Assembly (NCBI RefSeq): GCF_007827955.1
Contig: NZ_VITR01000007.1
Location: 62,001 to 126,000, forward strand
Source: Nitrospirillum pindoramense
GTDB taxonomy: Bacteria; Pseudomonadota; Alphaproteobacteria; Azospirillales; Azospirillaceae
DNA length: 64,000 nt
Reading direction: 5' to 3'
Each line of letters starts with the position of its first letter. Positions within the stretch are counted from its first letter, which is position 1. The notes under the pieces are model-generated. The model had not been told where the DNA came from, did no database searches, and was given only the letters and a program-made list of their open reading frames with translations. The position numbers and the translations under genes are program-made. Below, piece after piece: positions 26,074 through 34,486 of the stretch.

Positions 26074-26621
26074 CAGGAGGCCGCCAGTTGCGGGGACGCG
26101 GCGTCACGCGCCTGCAGCATGGACAGGGTGAAACCCGCCGTCTCCGGAAAGGCCTGGCGGGCGAGGCGCAGGGCCTCCGCCTGGTTGTCGGCCCACACCT
26201 CGACCAGGTGGGGACACCCGCGCAAATGGCTGTGTGTGGTGGCCGTCTGGTTGACGGTCAGGGTCGGCCCCAGGGCCAGGCTGCCGGTATAGAGCCGGCG
26301 GCCGGCGCCCGCCTCCCCCAGCTCATGGATCAGCTCAAAATTGTCGGACTGGGCGGACAGCAGGCGGCGATGCGTTTCCGCCAGTTGGTTCTGGATCATG
26401 CGCCGCTCCTCCGCCAAATCCCGGCCCCGGGCCAGGTTCTGGTCATGGGCCTTGGCGGCCTGGTCCATGGCGGTGCGCGCCTTGTCCACCCGGCCCTCCA
26501 ACTCCGCCACGGCGTTGCGGGTGGCGTAGAGCAAGGTCTGGCGGAACAGCACCATGGCGACCATGCCGACCGCGCCGAGGAGCGCGATCACGAACAGGCT
26601 GATGCTGAATTCTTCAAGCAC
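26073..26621 (-). CDS. Single-pass membrane protein with coiled coil, unknown function
   Basis: About 182 residues with the same architecture as the downstream gene: an N-terminal membrane helix (FVIALLGAVGMVAMVLF), a coiled coil (LEGRVDKARTAMDQAAK, EERRMIQNQLAETHRRLL) and a C-terminal domain with LYTGSLALGPTLTVNQTA, CPHLVEVWADNQAEALRLA. The start is taken as GTG at 26621 because AAGGAT lies about 10 nt upstream; an ATG at 26702 would add 27 residues that do not look like a membrane protein start. Its function is unknown; coupling to mmcB is the main clue. Confidence 0.72.
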   Translation of the reverse strand: MLEEFSISLFVIALLGAVGMVAMVLFRQTLLYATRNAVAELEGRVDKARTAMDQAAKAHDQNLARGRDLAEERRMIQNQLAETHRRLLSAQSDNFELIHELGEAGAGRRLYTGSLALGPTLTVNQTATTHSHLRGCPHLVEVWADNQAEALRLARQAFPETAGFTLSMLQARDAASPQLAAS

Positions 26622-26810
26622 GACCGCGGTGATCCTTTCGGCGTTCCTGGTGAGCCTAACATTAGCGAAAATTTTCCACAAATTGTCGCATCGGACCGCC
26701 ACACCATATCGCCAAGCCGATCACGCTGGCCCGTTCATGGGCGGTTATCATCGGCACCATAAACCCCGGTGGGGCGGGAGGCAACCTGTGCGGGAGAATT
26801 TCGCGCAACT

Positions 26811-27128
26811 TCACGCAGCGCTTTGTGAGAAGCCTTGACTGGCGATCTCGCGGAGGAAGGTGCGATCAACGGCGGGAAAGCGAGACGGCATCTCTCGCTC
26901 GATGCTGTCCATCAGGGCGCGCGCAGCGGCCCGGCCATTGATCTCGGCATAGAGCAGGAACCAGGCGGCGTAGGTGCGTCCCAGGCCCACGGCGGCGGCC
27001 CCGACGGCGATATCGCCATCCTGGGGCATCACCCAATAGCCCAAGGCACCGTCACGCCGCAGACCGACGAACGGAAGCTTGGCCAGCGGCAGGTGGGTGG
27101 GCTTGGATTGGGAGGAAGTGGGGGCCAT
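26811..27128 (-). CDS. Hypothetical protein
   Basis: A 105-residue protein with no recognised family and no signal peptide or membrane helix. It has KLPFVGLRRDGALGYWVMPQ, which resembles a short strand-rich start, then a helical part LGRTYAAWFLLYAEIN, RALMDSIEREMPSRF. The aromatic and charged composition looks like a real folded protein. It stands alone on the minus strand, 189 nt upstream of the gene at 26073; 27129-27327 contains only a GC-rich stretch with doubled CCTGGCGGGCC. Confidence 0.6.
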   Translation of the reverse strand: MAPTSSQSKPTHLPLAKLPFVGLRRDGALGYWVMPQDGDIAVGAAAVGLGRTYAAWFLLYAEINGRAAARALMDSIEREMPSRFPAVDRTFLREIASQGFSQSAA

Positions 27129-27327
27129 CAGGTGCCGTTAAAGACTGGCCCGCCCCCAATGATAGCGGTGCGGGGCCGGCAAATATACCGGCACTGGTAT
27201 ATCGCGACGAGTCGCAGGCCGCTATCGATGCGAAAGAATAGGGTGCCCGCGCCAGGACGGCAAACGATAGGCGGCCCGTCCTGGCGCGTGGTATGCCGGC
27301 CCTGGCGGGCCCCTGGCGGGCCCGGCG

Positions 27328-27513
27328 TCAGTGGCCGTGGCCGCCCTTGGCCTTGCCGGCCTCGGAGAGGACGAAATGGCGGCCGCAATAGGGGCAGTCG
27401 ATCTCGCCGTTCTTTTCCATGGTCAGGTAGACCAGCGGATGGCCCAGCGCACCGCCCCCGCCATCACACCCGACGGACGGGGTGTCGACATAGATCGTCT
27501 CAATCGGCTGCAT
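27328..27513 (-). CDS. Zinc-finger (zf-CHCC / NDUFS6-like) protein
   Basis: A 61-residue protein with the signature VGCDGGGGALGHPLVYL and then IDCPYCGRHFVL. The Cys-His-Cys-Cys set is the zinc site of the zf-CHCC family, related to complex I subunit NDUFS6. Alphaproteobacterial complex I carries such a subunit, so that is a possible role. The ATG at 27513 gives the family start; upstream frame is unsupported. The C-terminal GGHGH tail is extra His-rich. Divergent from the ABC ATPase gene, 287 nt apart. Confidence 0.88.
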   Translation of the reverse strand: MQPIETIYVDTPSVGCDGGGGALGHPLVYLTMEKNGEIDCPYCGRHFVLSEAGKAKGGHGH

Positions 27514-27800
27514 GGCCTTGGGCGCTCCGTAAAGATAAAGGTCAAGGGGGCGGGACGGCCGTCCCACCGACGCCCGGATCATAGCCAAGCGCGCCGGCGG
27601 ATCAAGGGCGAGGCGCCGGTGGCGGCGCCCGGCCCCCCTTCCCCCCTGTTCCGGTCGCCCGTCGCGCCACCCAGGGGGTATGCCACGGGGTGTGATGGCC
27701 GTGGTTGACCGCCATCAACCGCGGGGTGTACGCCTTTTTGCATCCGGTTTTGTTAGGCCTCCCCTTCATTTCGGGCCCCACGCTTTCCGGCCCCGCCATC

Positions 27801-28838
27801 ATGGACCGTTCCGATCCCATGCCTGATACGCGCGCGCCCGACACGCACCCCACCCCGACGCCGCCGGCCCCCATCCCACCGGCCGGCGCCCAGCCCGCCC
27901 TGGCGATTGAGCTGCGCGGCCTGACCAAGACCTATAAGGCCAGTGGCAAGGCGCCGGCCAAGCTGGCGCTGAAGGGCATAGACCTGTCCATCCCGCGCGG
28001 CTCGGTCTATGGCCTGCTGGGCCCCAATGGCGCCGGCAAGTCCACCATGATCAACATCCTGGCGGGCCTGGTGACCAAGAGCGGCGGCACGGCCAAAATC
28101 TGGGGCATCGATATCGACCAGGACCCGCGGGCCGCCCGCGCCGCCATCGGCGTGGTGCCCCAGGAACTGAACATGGATCCCTTCTTCACGCCGCGGGAAC
28201 TGTTGGACCTGCAGGCCGGCCTGTACGGTGTGCCGAAGCGCGAGCGACAGACCGAGCGCCTGCTGGAGGCTGTGGGCCTGAAGGACAAGGCCAACGCCTA
28301 TGCCCGCACCCTGTCGGGCGGCATGCGCCGCCGCCTGATGGTGGCCAAGGCCATGGTGCACACGCCACCCGTCCTGGTGCTGGACGAACCCACCGCCGGC
28401 GTGGACGTGGAACTGCGCCAGTCGCTGTGGGCCCATGTGCGCGAACTGAACCGCGCGGGCACCACCGTGGTGCTGACCACCCACTACCTGGAAGAAGCGC
28501 AGGAGCTGTGCGACAGCATCGCCATCGTCAACCATGGCCAGGTGGTGGCATGCGACAGCACCGACCGCCTGCTGCGCACCCTGGACCGCAAGGACCTGGT
28601 GGCGGTGGTGGACCGGGACCTGACGGAGGTGCCCGCCACCCTGGCTGGCTTCGAGGTCGCGCTGAAGGGCCGGCAACTGACGGTGCAATATCCCCCCAGC
28701 CGCGTGAAGGTGGGGGAGGTGCTGAACGCCATCGCCGCCGCCGGCCTGACCATTGTCGACCTCAGCACCAAGGAATCGGACCTGGAGGACATCTTCCTTC
28801 AGCTGACCCGCGCCCCTGCCGGCAATGGCGAGGGCTGA
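27801..28838 (+). CDS. ABC-2 type transporter ATP-binding protein
   Basis: An ATPase subunit of about 345 residues after a 35-residue Pro-rich N-terminus. Walker A is GPNGAGKSTM, Q-loop VVPQELNMDP, signature LSGGMRRRLMVAKAM, Walker B VLVLDEPTAGVD and H-loop TTHYLEEAQ. A C-terminal DUF4162-like part ends in STKESDLEDIFLQLTR. It resembles YadG/drug-resistance-type exporters. No permease gene is adjacent. The start could also be the ATG at 27819. The 3' end overlaps the next gene by 14 nt. Confidence 0.9.
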   Translation: MDRSDPMPDTRAPDTHPTPTPPAPIPPAGAQPALAIELRGLTKTYKASGKAPAKLALKGIDLSIPRGSVYGLLGPNGAGKSTMINILAGLVTKSGGTAKIWGIDIDQDPRAARAAIGVVPQELNMDPFFTPRELLDLQAGLYGVPKRERQTERLLEAVGLKDKANAYARTLSGGMRRRLMVAKAMVHTPPVLVLDEPTAGVDVELRQSLWAHVRELNRAGTTVVLTTHYLEEAQELCDSIAIVNHGQVVACDSTDRLLRTLDRKDLVAVVDRDLTEVPATLAGFEVALKGRQLTVQYPPSRVKVGEVLNAIAAAGLTIVDLSTKESDLEDIFLQLTRAPAGNGEG

Positions 28839-29889
28839 GGGTCGCATCCATCCCGTCGCCGTTCCGCGCCAGCACCGCCGCTGGCTGGCGGCTGGCCTGC
28901 TTTTGCTGTCCGTGACCGCCTGCGCCACCACCCCGCGGGTGGCGCCGCCGCCGGTGGCCGTCACCCCGCACTTGACCCAGGCCGGGATCACGGCGCGCGA
29001 CGGCGCCGTGCTGCCCACCCAGTCCTGGCTGCCCGCCGATGGGGCGCCGCGCGCCGTCATCCTGGCGCTGCACGGCTTCAACGACTACGCCAACGCCTAT
29101 GACGCGCCCGGCCGCTGGTGGGCGGAGCACGGTGTCGCCACCTACGCCTATGACCAGCGCGGCTATGGCCGCAATCCCCGGCCCGGCGTCTGGGCCGGCG
29201 GCGACCTCTTGGTGCGCGACATGTGGGACGCGGCGGCGGCCCTGCACGAGCGCTATCCCGACACCCCCCTGTTCCTGACGGGGGAGAGCATGGGCGGGGC
29301 CGTGCTGATGACCGCCCTGGCCGGCCACACCCTGCCGGCGGGGTTCAAGGGCGCCATTCTGACCGCCCCCGCCGTCTGGTCGCGCGGCACCATGCCCTTC
29401 TATCAGCGCTGGGCGCTGGCCATCGCCAACTGGACCGTGCCCTGGCTGAGCCTGACCCCGCCGCGCGGCCTGGTCCATGTGCAGGCGTCGGACAACATCC
29501 CCATGATGATCGCGCTGGGCCGCGACCCCCTGGTGGTGAAGGCGACCCGCGTGGACGCGCTGGAGGGCCTGACCGACCTGATGGACGCGGCCATGGCCGC
29601 GGCGCCGGACTTCCGGGTACCGTCGCTGGTGATGTACGGCCAGCATGAGGAGTTGATCCCGCGCGAACCGATGACCAAGGCCCTGGCCCGCCTGCCGGAC
29701 CCCAGCCAGGGCGGGCCCCGCATCGCCTTTTATCCCACGGCCTGGCATATGATGTTGCGCGACCTTCAGGCCCGGATCGTGTGGCAGGATATCCTGGCCT
29801 GGATCACCGACCCGGCCGCCCCCTTGCCCAGCGGCGCGGACGTGAACCCCGAAATCCCCAAGCTGCTGGCCGAGGGGCGCGCGCCATGA
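28825..29889 (+). CDS. Lipoprotein alpha/beta hydrolase (monoglyceride-lipase-like)
   Basis: A 354-residue hydrolase with a lipoprotein signal: LAAGLLLLSVTAC with the lipobox Cys near residue 33. The Hydrolase_4 domain shows LALHGFNDYANAYD (oxyanion loop), YAYDQRGYG, the nucleophile elbow LTGESMGGAVLM, an acid region in VMYGQHEELIPRE and the catalytic His in TAWHMML. This suggests a lysophospholipase or monoacylglycerol lipase anchored to the outer or inner membrane. It overlaps the ABC ATPase gene by 14 nt and the next gene as ATGA. Confidence 0.88.
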   Translation: MARAEGRIHPVAVPRQHRRWLAAGLLLLSVTACATTPRVAPPPVAVTPHLTQAGITARDGAVLPTQSWLPADGAPRAVILALHGFNDYANAYDAPGRWWAEHGVATYAYDQRGYGRNPRPGVWAGGDLLVRDMWDAAAALHERYPDTPLFLTGESMGGAVLMTALAGHTLPAGFKGAILTAPAVWSRGTMPFYQRWALAIANWTVPWLSLTPPRGLVHVQASDNIPMMIALGRDPLVVKATRVDALEGLTDLMDAAMAAAPDFRVPSLVMYGQHEELIPREPMTKALARLPDPSQGGPRIAFYPTAWHMMLRDLQARIVWQDILAWITDPAAPLPSGADVNPEIPKLLAEGRAP

Positions 29890-30803
29890 CCGGAATCATC
29901 ACCCCGCCCCCCGACGCGAGTCGTCCCGTTGTCGTCGTCAATGCCGACGGGAGTCGTCCCGTTGTCGTCGTCAATGCCGACGACTATGGCCTGTCCCCCG
30001 GCGTGTCCCAGGGCATCCTGGCCCTGATTCGCCAGGGGCGGCTGTCGGGCACCAGCTGCATGACCGCCACGCCCTATTGGCCGGAGCATGCCACCTGGCT
30101 GGCGGAGGTGGCGGACCAGGCGGACATCGGCCTGCACCTGACCCTGACGGACCAGGAGCCGGCGGGCCCCTGCCCGGCGCTGGCGCCCAGCGGACGCTTC
30201 GGCAGCGTGGGCGACCTGATGGTCCGCGCCCTGACAGGCCGCCTGATGGGGGCCGCGATCCAGGCCGACCTGACGGCGGAGATCGACCGGCAGCTGGATC
30301 TGTTCGAGGCTCATGCCGGACGGGCACCGTCGCACGTCGACGGGCACCAGCATGTGCACCTGCTGCCCGGCATCCGGGGCCTGGTGCTGGACGCCGTGGC
30401 GCGTCGCTATCCAGCGGGCAGCGTTTACGTGCGCGACTGCTCCGAACCCATCCCGGCCGTGCTGGCCCGCGGGGTGGACAGCGTGAAGGCCCTGATCATC
30501 GCCACCCTGGCACGCGGATTGGCGGCGGCGGCGGCTCGGCGCGGCATCCCCACCAACCGGGGCTTCCGCGGCGTTTACGATTTCGGCCCCGGCCGCGACT
30601 TTCCCGCGCTGATGGCCAAGTTCCTGGAACCGGCCCGCGACCGTGCGCTGATCATGGTGCATCCCGCCCTTCCTGACGAGGTGCTGGCCGGGCTGGACCC
30701 GGTGGTGGCCAGCCGCCAGGTGGAACAGGCCTATCTGGCGGGCCCGGCCTTCGCGGCACTGCTGGATCGCGCCGGCGTGCGGCTGGGGCGTCTTCTGGGT
30801 TGA
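29886..30803 (+). CDS. ChbG/HpnK (YdjC) family deacetylase
   Basis: A 305-residue carbohydrate deacetylase-like protein. Metal-site motifs are VVNADDYGLSPGV, IGLHLTLTD and the His pair in SHVDGHQHVHLLPG. HpnK acts with hopanoid biosynthesis in some bacteria and ChbG deacetylates chito-oligosaccharides; no hpn or chitin gene is near, so the substrate is open. The start overlaps the upstream lipase stop as ATGA. The N-terminus carries an in-frame 33-bp tandem duplication (SRPVVVVNADG / SRPVVVVNADD) just at the metal-binding strand. Confidence 0.85.
   Translation: MTGIITPPPDASRPVVVVNADGSRPVVVVNADDYGLSPGVSQGILALIRQGRLSGTSCMTATPYWPEHATWLAEVADQADIGLHLTLTDQEPAGPCPALAPSGRFGSVGDLMVRALTGRLMGAAIQADLTAEIDRQLDLFEAHAGRAPSHVDGHQHVHLLPGIRGLVLDAVARRYPAGSVYVRDCSEPIPAVLARGVDSVKALIIATLARGLAAAAARRGIPTNRGFRGVYDFGPGRDFPALMAKFLEPARDRALIMVHPALPDEVLAGLDPVVASRQVEQAYLAGPAFAALLDRAGVRLGRLLG
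29918..29983 (+). repeat. 33-bp in-frame tandem duplication
   Basis: Two adjacent 33-bp units starting GAGTCGTCCCGTTG, identical except for the last base. They encode SRPVVVVNADG and SRPVVVVNADD. Only the second continues into the conserved YGLSPGV. Confidence 0.95.
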
Positions 30804-30880
30804 AACAAAACCGGTTGACCCCGTAAGGACCCGCGCGCTTCATGCGGCCCCATCACCGCTATTCGTCACGAGGACCAGGG

Positions 30881-31726
30881 ATGCCGGACCCCCGCAGCGC
30901 CAAAGGGCCGTCCAAGGCCGCCCCCCAGCCCAAGCCCGTCGGTATGGCTGAAGCCACCGGCGGTGACAGCGCCCGCCGCAAGACCTTCCGCGTCCTGGGC
31001 CTGCCGGCGGTGGCCGCCCTGTTCGCCCAGGACCCGGGGCGGGTGGAGCGGCTGTTCTTCGACGACCGCATGAAGGAGAAGGTGGGCGCCTACTGCGCGG
31101 CCTTGGCCCAGGCGCGCAAGGTCTATCGCCTGCTGCCCGCCGATGAAATGGAGAAGGTGGCCGGTACCCCCCTGCATGGCGGCGTCGTGGCGGTGGCCCC
31201 ACCCCGGCCCGTCCTGCCGCTCGACGTGGACGAGGCGGCGCGATGGGCGGCGGCGGGGGAGCCGCTGATGATTCTGGACGGCGTCGGCAATCCACACAAT
31301 CTGGGCGCCATCGTCCGCACCTGCGCCTTCTTCGGCATCAACCGCCTGGTGCTGTCCGACCATGGCGAGCAGGCCCTGCCGTCCGAGGCCACCTATCGCG
31401 TGGCCGAGGGCGGGTTGGAATATGTGACGCTGTACCAGGCCTCGCGCTTCGTCCAGACACTGCGCCATCTGCGCGCCCACTATCGAATCGTCGGCACCGC
31501 CCTGGGCGACCATCCGGACCCGGCGGCCGTCCTGGCGGGCGGCCAGCCCAAGCCCGCCGCCCTGATCCTGGGCAACGAGGAGGTGGGCCTGCCCGCCACC
31601 ACGCTGCAGGCCTGCAACCAGCTGGTCACCCTGCGCGGCAGCGGCCAAGTCCAGTCGCTGAACGTCTCGGCCACCGCCGCCATCCTGGTCCATGCTTTGG
31701 CGACCTCCGGGGTCCGGCGGGCCTGA
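30881..31726 (+). CDS. TrmH family (SPOUT) RNA 2'-O-methyltransferase
   Basis: A 281-residue SpoU/TrmH-type enzyme. An N-terminal substrate-binding domain ([17 protein letters not shown]) is followed by the knotted SPOUT domain with motif 1 [19 protein letters not shown], motif 2 [11 protein letters not shown] and motif 3 [13 protein letters not shown]. The RNA target (23S rRNA or tRNA) cannot be told. The ATG at 30881 has GAGGACCAGG upstream; an ATG at 30842 would add 13 residues. The next gene begins 2 nt after its stop. Confidence 0.9.
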   Translation: MPDPRSAKGPSKAAPQPKPVGMAEATGGDSARRKTFRVLGLPAVAALFAQDPGRVERLFFDDRMKEKVGAYCAALAQARKVYRLLPADEMEKVAGTPLHGGVVAVAPPRPVLPLDVDEAARWAAAGEPLMILDGVGNPHNLGAIVRTCAFFGINRLVLSDHGEQALPSEATYRVAEGGLEYVTLYQASRFVQTLRHLRAHYRIVGTALGDHPDPAAVLAGGQPKPAALILGNEEVGLPATTLQACNQLVTLRGSGQVQSLNVSATAAILVHALATSGVRRA

Positions 31727-31727
31727 G

Positions 31728-32312
31728 ATGCCGCGGCTGATCCTGTTCAACAAGCCCTATGACGTGCTGTCGCAGTTCAGCGACGATGGGGCCAATGGGG
31801 GCAAACCTCGGGCGACGGTGAAGGATTATGTCGACGTGCCCGGCGTCTATCCGGCCGGCCGCCTGGACCGGGACAGCGAAGGGCTGCTGGTGCTGAGCGA
31901 CCATGGCCCCCTGATCCACCGCATCGCCGACCCCAAGCACAAATCCCCCAAGACCTACTGGGCGCAGGTCGAGGGCGTGCCGGACGAGGCGGCCCTGGAA
32001 GCCCTGCGCCGGGGCGTCCTGCTGAAGGATGGCCCCACCCTGCCCGCCGGCGCGCGGCTGATGGCGGAGCCCGCCGGCCTGTGGCCCCGCGACCCGCCCA
32101 TCCGCTACCGGGCATCCATCCCCACCAGTTGGGTGGAGCTGACCTTGAGGGAGGGGCGCAACCGCCAGGTCCGGCGCATGACGGCGGCCGTAGGCTTCCC
32201 CACCCTGCGCCTGGTGCGCTGGGCGGTGGGCGATTGGACGCTGGAGGACCTGGCGCCCGGCCAGTGGCGCGACGCGCCGCTGCCTCCTAGAGCGAGATGC
32301 GATCCGTTATGA
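31728..32312 (+). CDS. rluE: Pseudouridine synthase, RluE/RsuA family
   Basis: A 194-residue RsuA-type enzyme lacking the S4 domain, as in RluE (23S U2457 in E. coli). Motifs: [14 protein letters not shown], the catalytic Asp in [28 protein letters not shown] and [20 protein letters not shown]. The last residues ARCDPL and the stop codon are encoded by a palindromic element (32289-32326), so the original C-terminus was probably changed when that element arrived. It starts 2 nt after the TrmH-family gene. Confidence 0.88.
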   Translation: MPRLILFNKPYDVLSQFSDDGANGGKPRATVKDYVDVPGVYPAGRLDRDSEGLLVLSDHGPLIHRIADPKHKSPKTYWAQVEGVPDEAALEALRRGVLLKDGPTLPAGARLMAEPAGLWPRDPPIRYRASIPTSWVELTLREGRNRQVRRMTAAVGFPTLRLVRWAVGDWTLEDLAPGQWRDAPLPPRARCDPL

Positions 32313-32326
32313 TCGCATCTCGCTCT
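32289..32326. repeat. Palindromic element, family 2, copy 1
   Basis: Perfect 16-bp arms AGAGCGAGATGCGATC and complement, loop CGTTAT. It contains the rluE stop codon. It may act as a terminator between convergent genes, though no T-run follows. Confidence 0.85.
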
Positions 32327-32341
32327 TAACCTGTTCATGAT

Positions 32342-32390
32342 AGAGCGGATTTACACGATCAGGTGACAGCACCTGATCGCGTTCCGCTCT
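32342..32390. repeat. Palindromic element, family 2, copy 2
   Basis: Outer arms AGAGCGGA / TCCGCTCT enclose an inner hairpin GATCAGGTG-ACAG-CACCTGATC. The right end overlaps the stop codon of the motB-like gene on the minus strand. It shares the AGAGCG ends and a GATC-containing inner arm with copy 1, 15 nt away. Confidence 0.8.
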
Positions 32391-33420
32391 AGCGGGTCTC
32401 GACGATCAAGGTGACGCGCCGGTCGGCGGCACGGTCATGGTCCGGCGCGGTGGGGTCGGCGTTGCCCCCCGGTGGCGCCACATGCGGCCGGGTATCGGCA
32501 TAGCCGACCGCCCGCAGGCGGTTGGCCGGCACGCCGTCGCTGATCAACATGCGCACCACGGCGGCCGCGCGGGCGGCCGACAATTCCCAGTTGCTGGGAA
32601 AGCGGGCGGTATTGATGGCGTTGCTGTCGGTGTGCCCCTCCACCGTCACCATGCCCTTCAACGATTGCAGCATGGGGACCAGGCGGGCCAGCAACTGCTG
32701 CCCCTCCTCCCCCAAATCGGCCCGGCCGGAGGCGAACAGCACCCGATCCTTGATCTCGATGGACAGGCCGCTGCCGTGGGGGGTGACCTGCACGTCGGGC
32801 GGCAGGTCCTGCGCCTCCAGGGCCTGGGCCAGGCGCTTGGCCTCCGCCGTCGGTTCTTCCGCCGGGCCGGCCTCCGGAAGGGCGTCGGTGGGCGGGCGCT
32901 GCGGCGGGTAGGAGGGGACGGGCGGGAAGGTGGGGCTGGTGGTGGAGGCCGCCGTCGGATGCTTGGCCATGTCCCGGGCGGGCGCCCCGATGGGATCGGC
33001 CGTGACCGCCACGCGACCGGCGCCCGGCTGGTTGTTGTCGGACTTCAGCTTCAGCCGGCCGTTGATGCCCAGGATGGCCACCATGCCCAGGAACACGATC
33101 ATCAGCAGCGTGACCATGTCCATGTAGCTGATGACCCACTCCTCCGACTCCTCGGCCGGTTCGCCGGGCATGCGGCCCGGAACCGTGCGGTTATGGGCCA
33201 GCCGCCCCCCCCGGGCACGGACGTCCGGGCGGGCAGGGGGCTTGGGCAGCGGCGATTTGGGGGTGGACGGTTGCGCGGACGAAGCGTGCGCCGCCCCCGG
33301 CATGACGGGGGGCGGGACGGGAACACCGGAGGCATAGACGCGGGCGGTGTGCCGGGGCTTGGGCGGCGGCGGGTCGCCACCACCATTGCCGGCGCCGCTG
33401 GACTGGTCGCTAGGCGCCAC
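32389..33420 (-). CDS. motB: MotB/OmpA-family stator protein
   Basis: A 343-residue protein paired with the MotA-like gene, which overlaps it by 11 nt. A long Pro/Ala-rich N-terminus (about 90 residues) leads to the membrane helix VISYMDMVTLLMIVFLGMVA, whose Asp is the proton-binding residue of MotB, then a Pro-rich linker and a C-terminal OmpA peptidoglycan-binding domain (VLFASGRADLGEEGQQLL, VEGHTDSNAI, NWELSAARAAAVVRML, RAVGYADTRP). The long cytoplasmic N-terminus is unusual. It could also be a non-flagellar OmpA/MotB-like motor. Confidence 0.82.
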   Translation of the reverse strand: MAPSDQSSGAGNGGGDPPPPKPRHTARVYASGVPVPPPVMPGAAHASSAQPSTPKSPLPKPPARPDVRARGGRLAHNRTVPGRMPGEPAEESEEWVISYMDMVTLLMIVFLGMVAILGINGRLKLKSDNNQPGAGRVAVTADPIGAPARDMAKHPTAASTTSPTFPPVPSYPPQRPPTDALPEAGPAEEPTAEAKRLAQALEAQDLPPDVQVTPHGSGLSIEIKDRVLFASGRADLGEEGQQLLARLVPMLQSLKGMVTVEGHTDSNAINTARFPSNWELSAARAAAVVRMLISDGVPANRLRAVGYADTRPHVAPPGGNADPTAPDHDRAADRRVTLIVETR

Positions 33421-34288
33421 CCCAGTCCTCCTCCCGCGCGTCGCGCAGGTAATGGTCCAGGCTGTCCTGGATCAGGGTAGGGGAGCGCCCGAGATGGGTC
33501 AGCACCACCCCCTCCAACAGGACGTTCATCAGGGCAACCCGCCGGCCGGTGCGTTGCTCCAGCTTGATGGCGATGGGCTTGAACACCAGGTTGGCCAGGA
33601 TGAGGCCGTACAGCGTGGCCAGCATGGCCACCGCCATGCTGGCGCCGATCAGGCCGATGTCACCCTCGCCCAGATGCTTCAGCATGCCGACCATGCCGGC
33701 CAGCGTACCCAACAGGCCGAAGGCGGGGGAGAAGGTCGCCAGCGTGCGGAAAAAGCGCGATTGCCCGGCCTCCAGCTCCATCTGTTTCTGGATGCGCCAG
33801 TTCATGACCTGCAGCAGGTCCTCCAGCGGCTGGCCATCCACGACCATCTGCAGGCCCAGGCGCAGGAACGGATGGGACACGCGCTGGGCCCGCTCATCCG
33901 CCGCCTGGATACGCTTTTCATAAAGAGGACGGGCGACCTCCATCAACTCGGCCACGTCGGCGCGGATGCTGTCGCGGTCGCGCACGATGCCGACCAGGGC
34001 GCCCAGGGCAGCGCGAATCTCGTCACCACGAAAGGCCAGCAGCGCGACGCAGACGACACCGCCCAGCACGATGACCAGGCCCTCGGGATTGTAATAGAAA
34101 TGCCAGCTGCCGCCGGCGGAGACGACGAACCATAGTAGGACGATGGTGGCCAGCACCCCCGCCAGCGTCGTGCCGATGAAGCGCGAGGTGACGCCGCTAC
34201 CCTTGGCGCGTCCATCGCCGGCGCCTTGGCCCCCTCTGGCGGCCGGCGCGCTCCGCGCCGGGCGCGCGCCCCGTTCATTCACAGTCAC
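33410..34288 (-). CDS. motA: MotA/PomA-family stator protein
   Basis: A 292-residue protein with four membrane helices. Family motifs are YYNPEGLVIVLGGVVCVALL, the cytoplasmic loop with ADERAQRVSHPFLRLGL and VDGQPLEDLLQVMNWRI, then TLATFSPAFGLLGTLAGMVGML and AMAVAMLATLYGLILANLVFKP. It should form the ion channel and torque-generating ring with MotB. The start is a GTG at 34288 or 34282; the first 30 residues are basic and low complexity. No flagellar structural gene is adjacent, but cheY and cheZ are 2 kb away. Confidence 0.85.
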   Translation of the reverse strand: MTVNERGARPARSAPAARGGQGAGDGRAKGSGVTSRFIGTTLAGVLATIVLLWFVVSAGGSWHFYYNPEGLVIVLGGVVCVALLAFRGDEIRAALGALVGIVRDRDSIRADVAELMEVARPLYEKRIQAADERAQRVSHPFLRLGLQMVVDGQPLEDLLQVMNWRIQKQMELEAGQSRFFRTLATFSPAFGLLGTLAGMVGMLKHLGEGDIGLIGASMAVAMLATLYGLILANLVFKPIAIKLEQRTGRRVALMNVLLEGVVLTHLGRSPTLIQDSLDHYLRDAREEDWGGA

Positions 34289-34426
34289 GCCCCATACCCC
34301 TAAACGGACAGATGCCGCCTGCCCCGGCGGCTCGCTTCCCCAGATTAACCGACTGCCCCCGCCGAATATACCCCGGCCAGAAGATCAAGCGTTTAGGGGC
34401 GTGACCTTCAGGATACGAAATGGCAA

Positions 34427-34463
34427 CGGCCCCGCCTGGTCAACCAGGCGGGGCCGTTTTGCT
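34427..34463. terminator. Strong hairpin 3' of SCPU gene 1
   Basis: Perfect 16-bp arms AACGGCCCCGCCTGGT and complement with a CA loop. TTTT follows on the + strand. It lies 26 nt past the stop of the minus-strand gene at 34487, and its T-run is on the opposite side for that gene, so direction is uncertain. Confidence 0.65.
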
Positions 34464-34486
34464 TGTGCGCTGGTGTGGCTGGCGGC

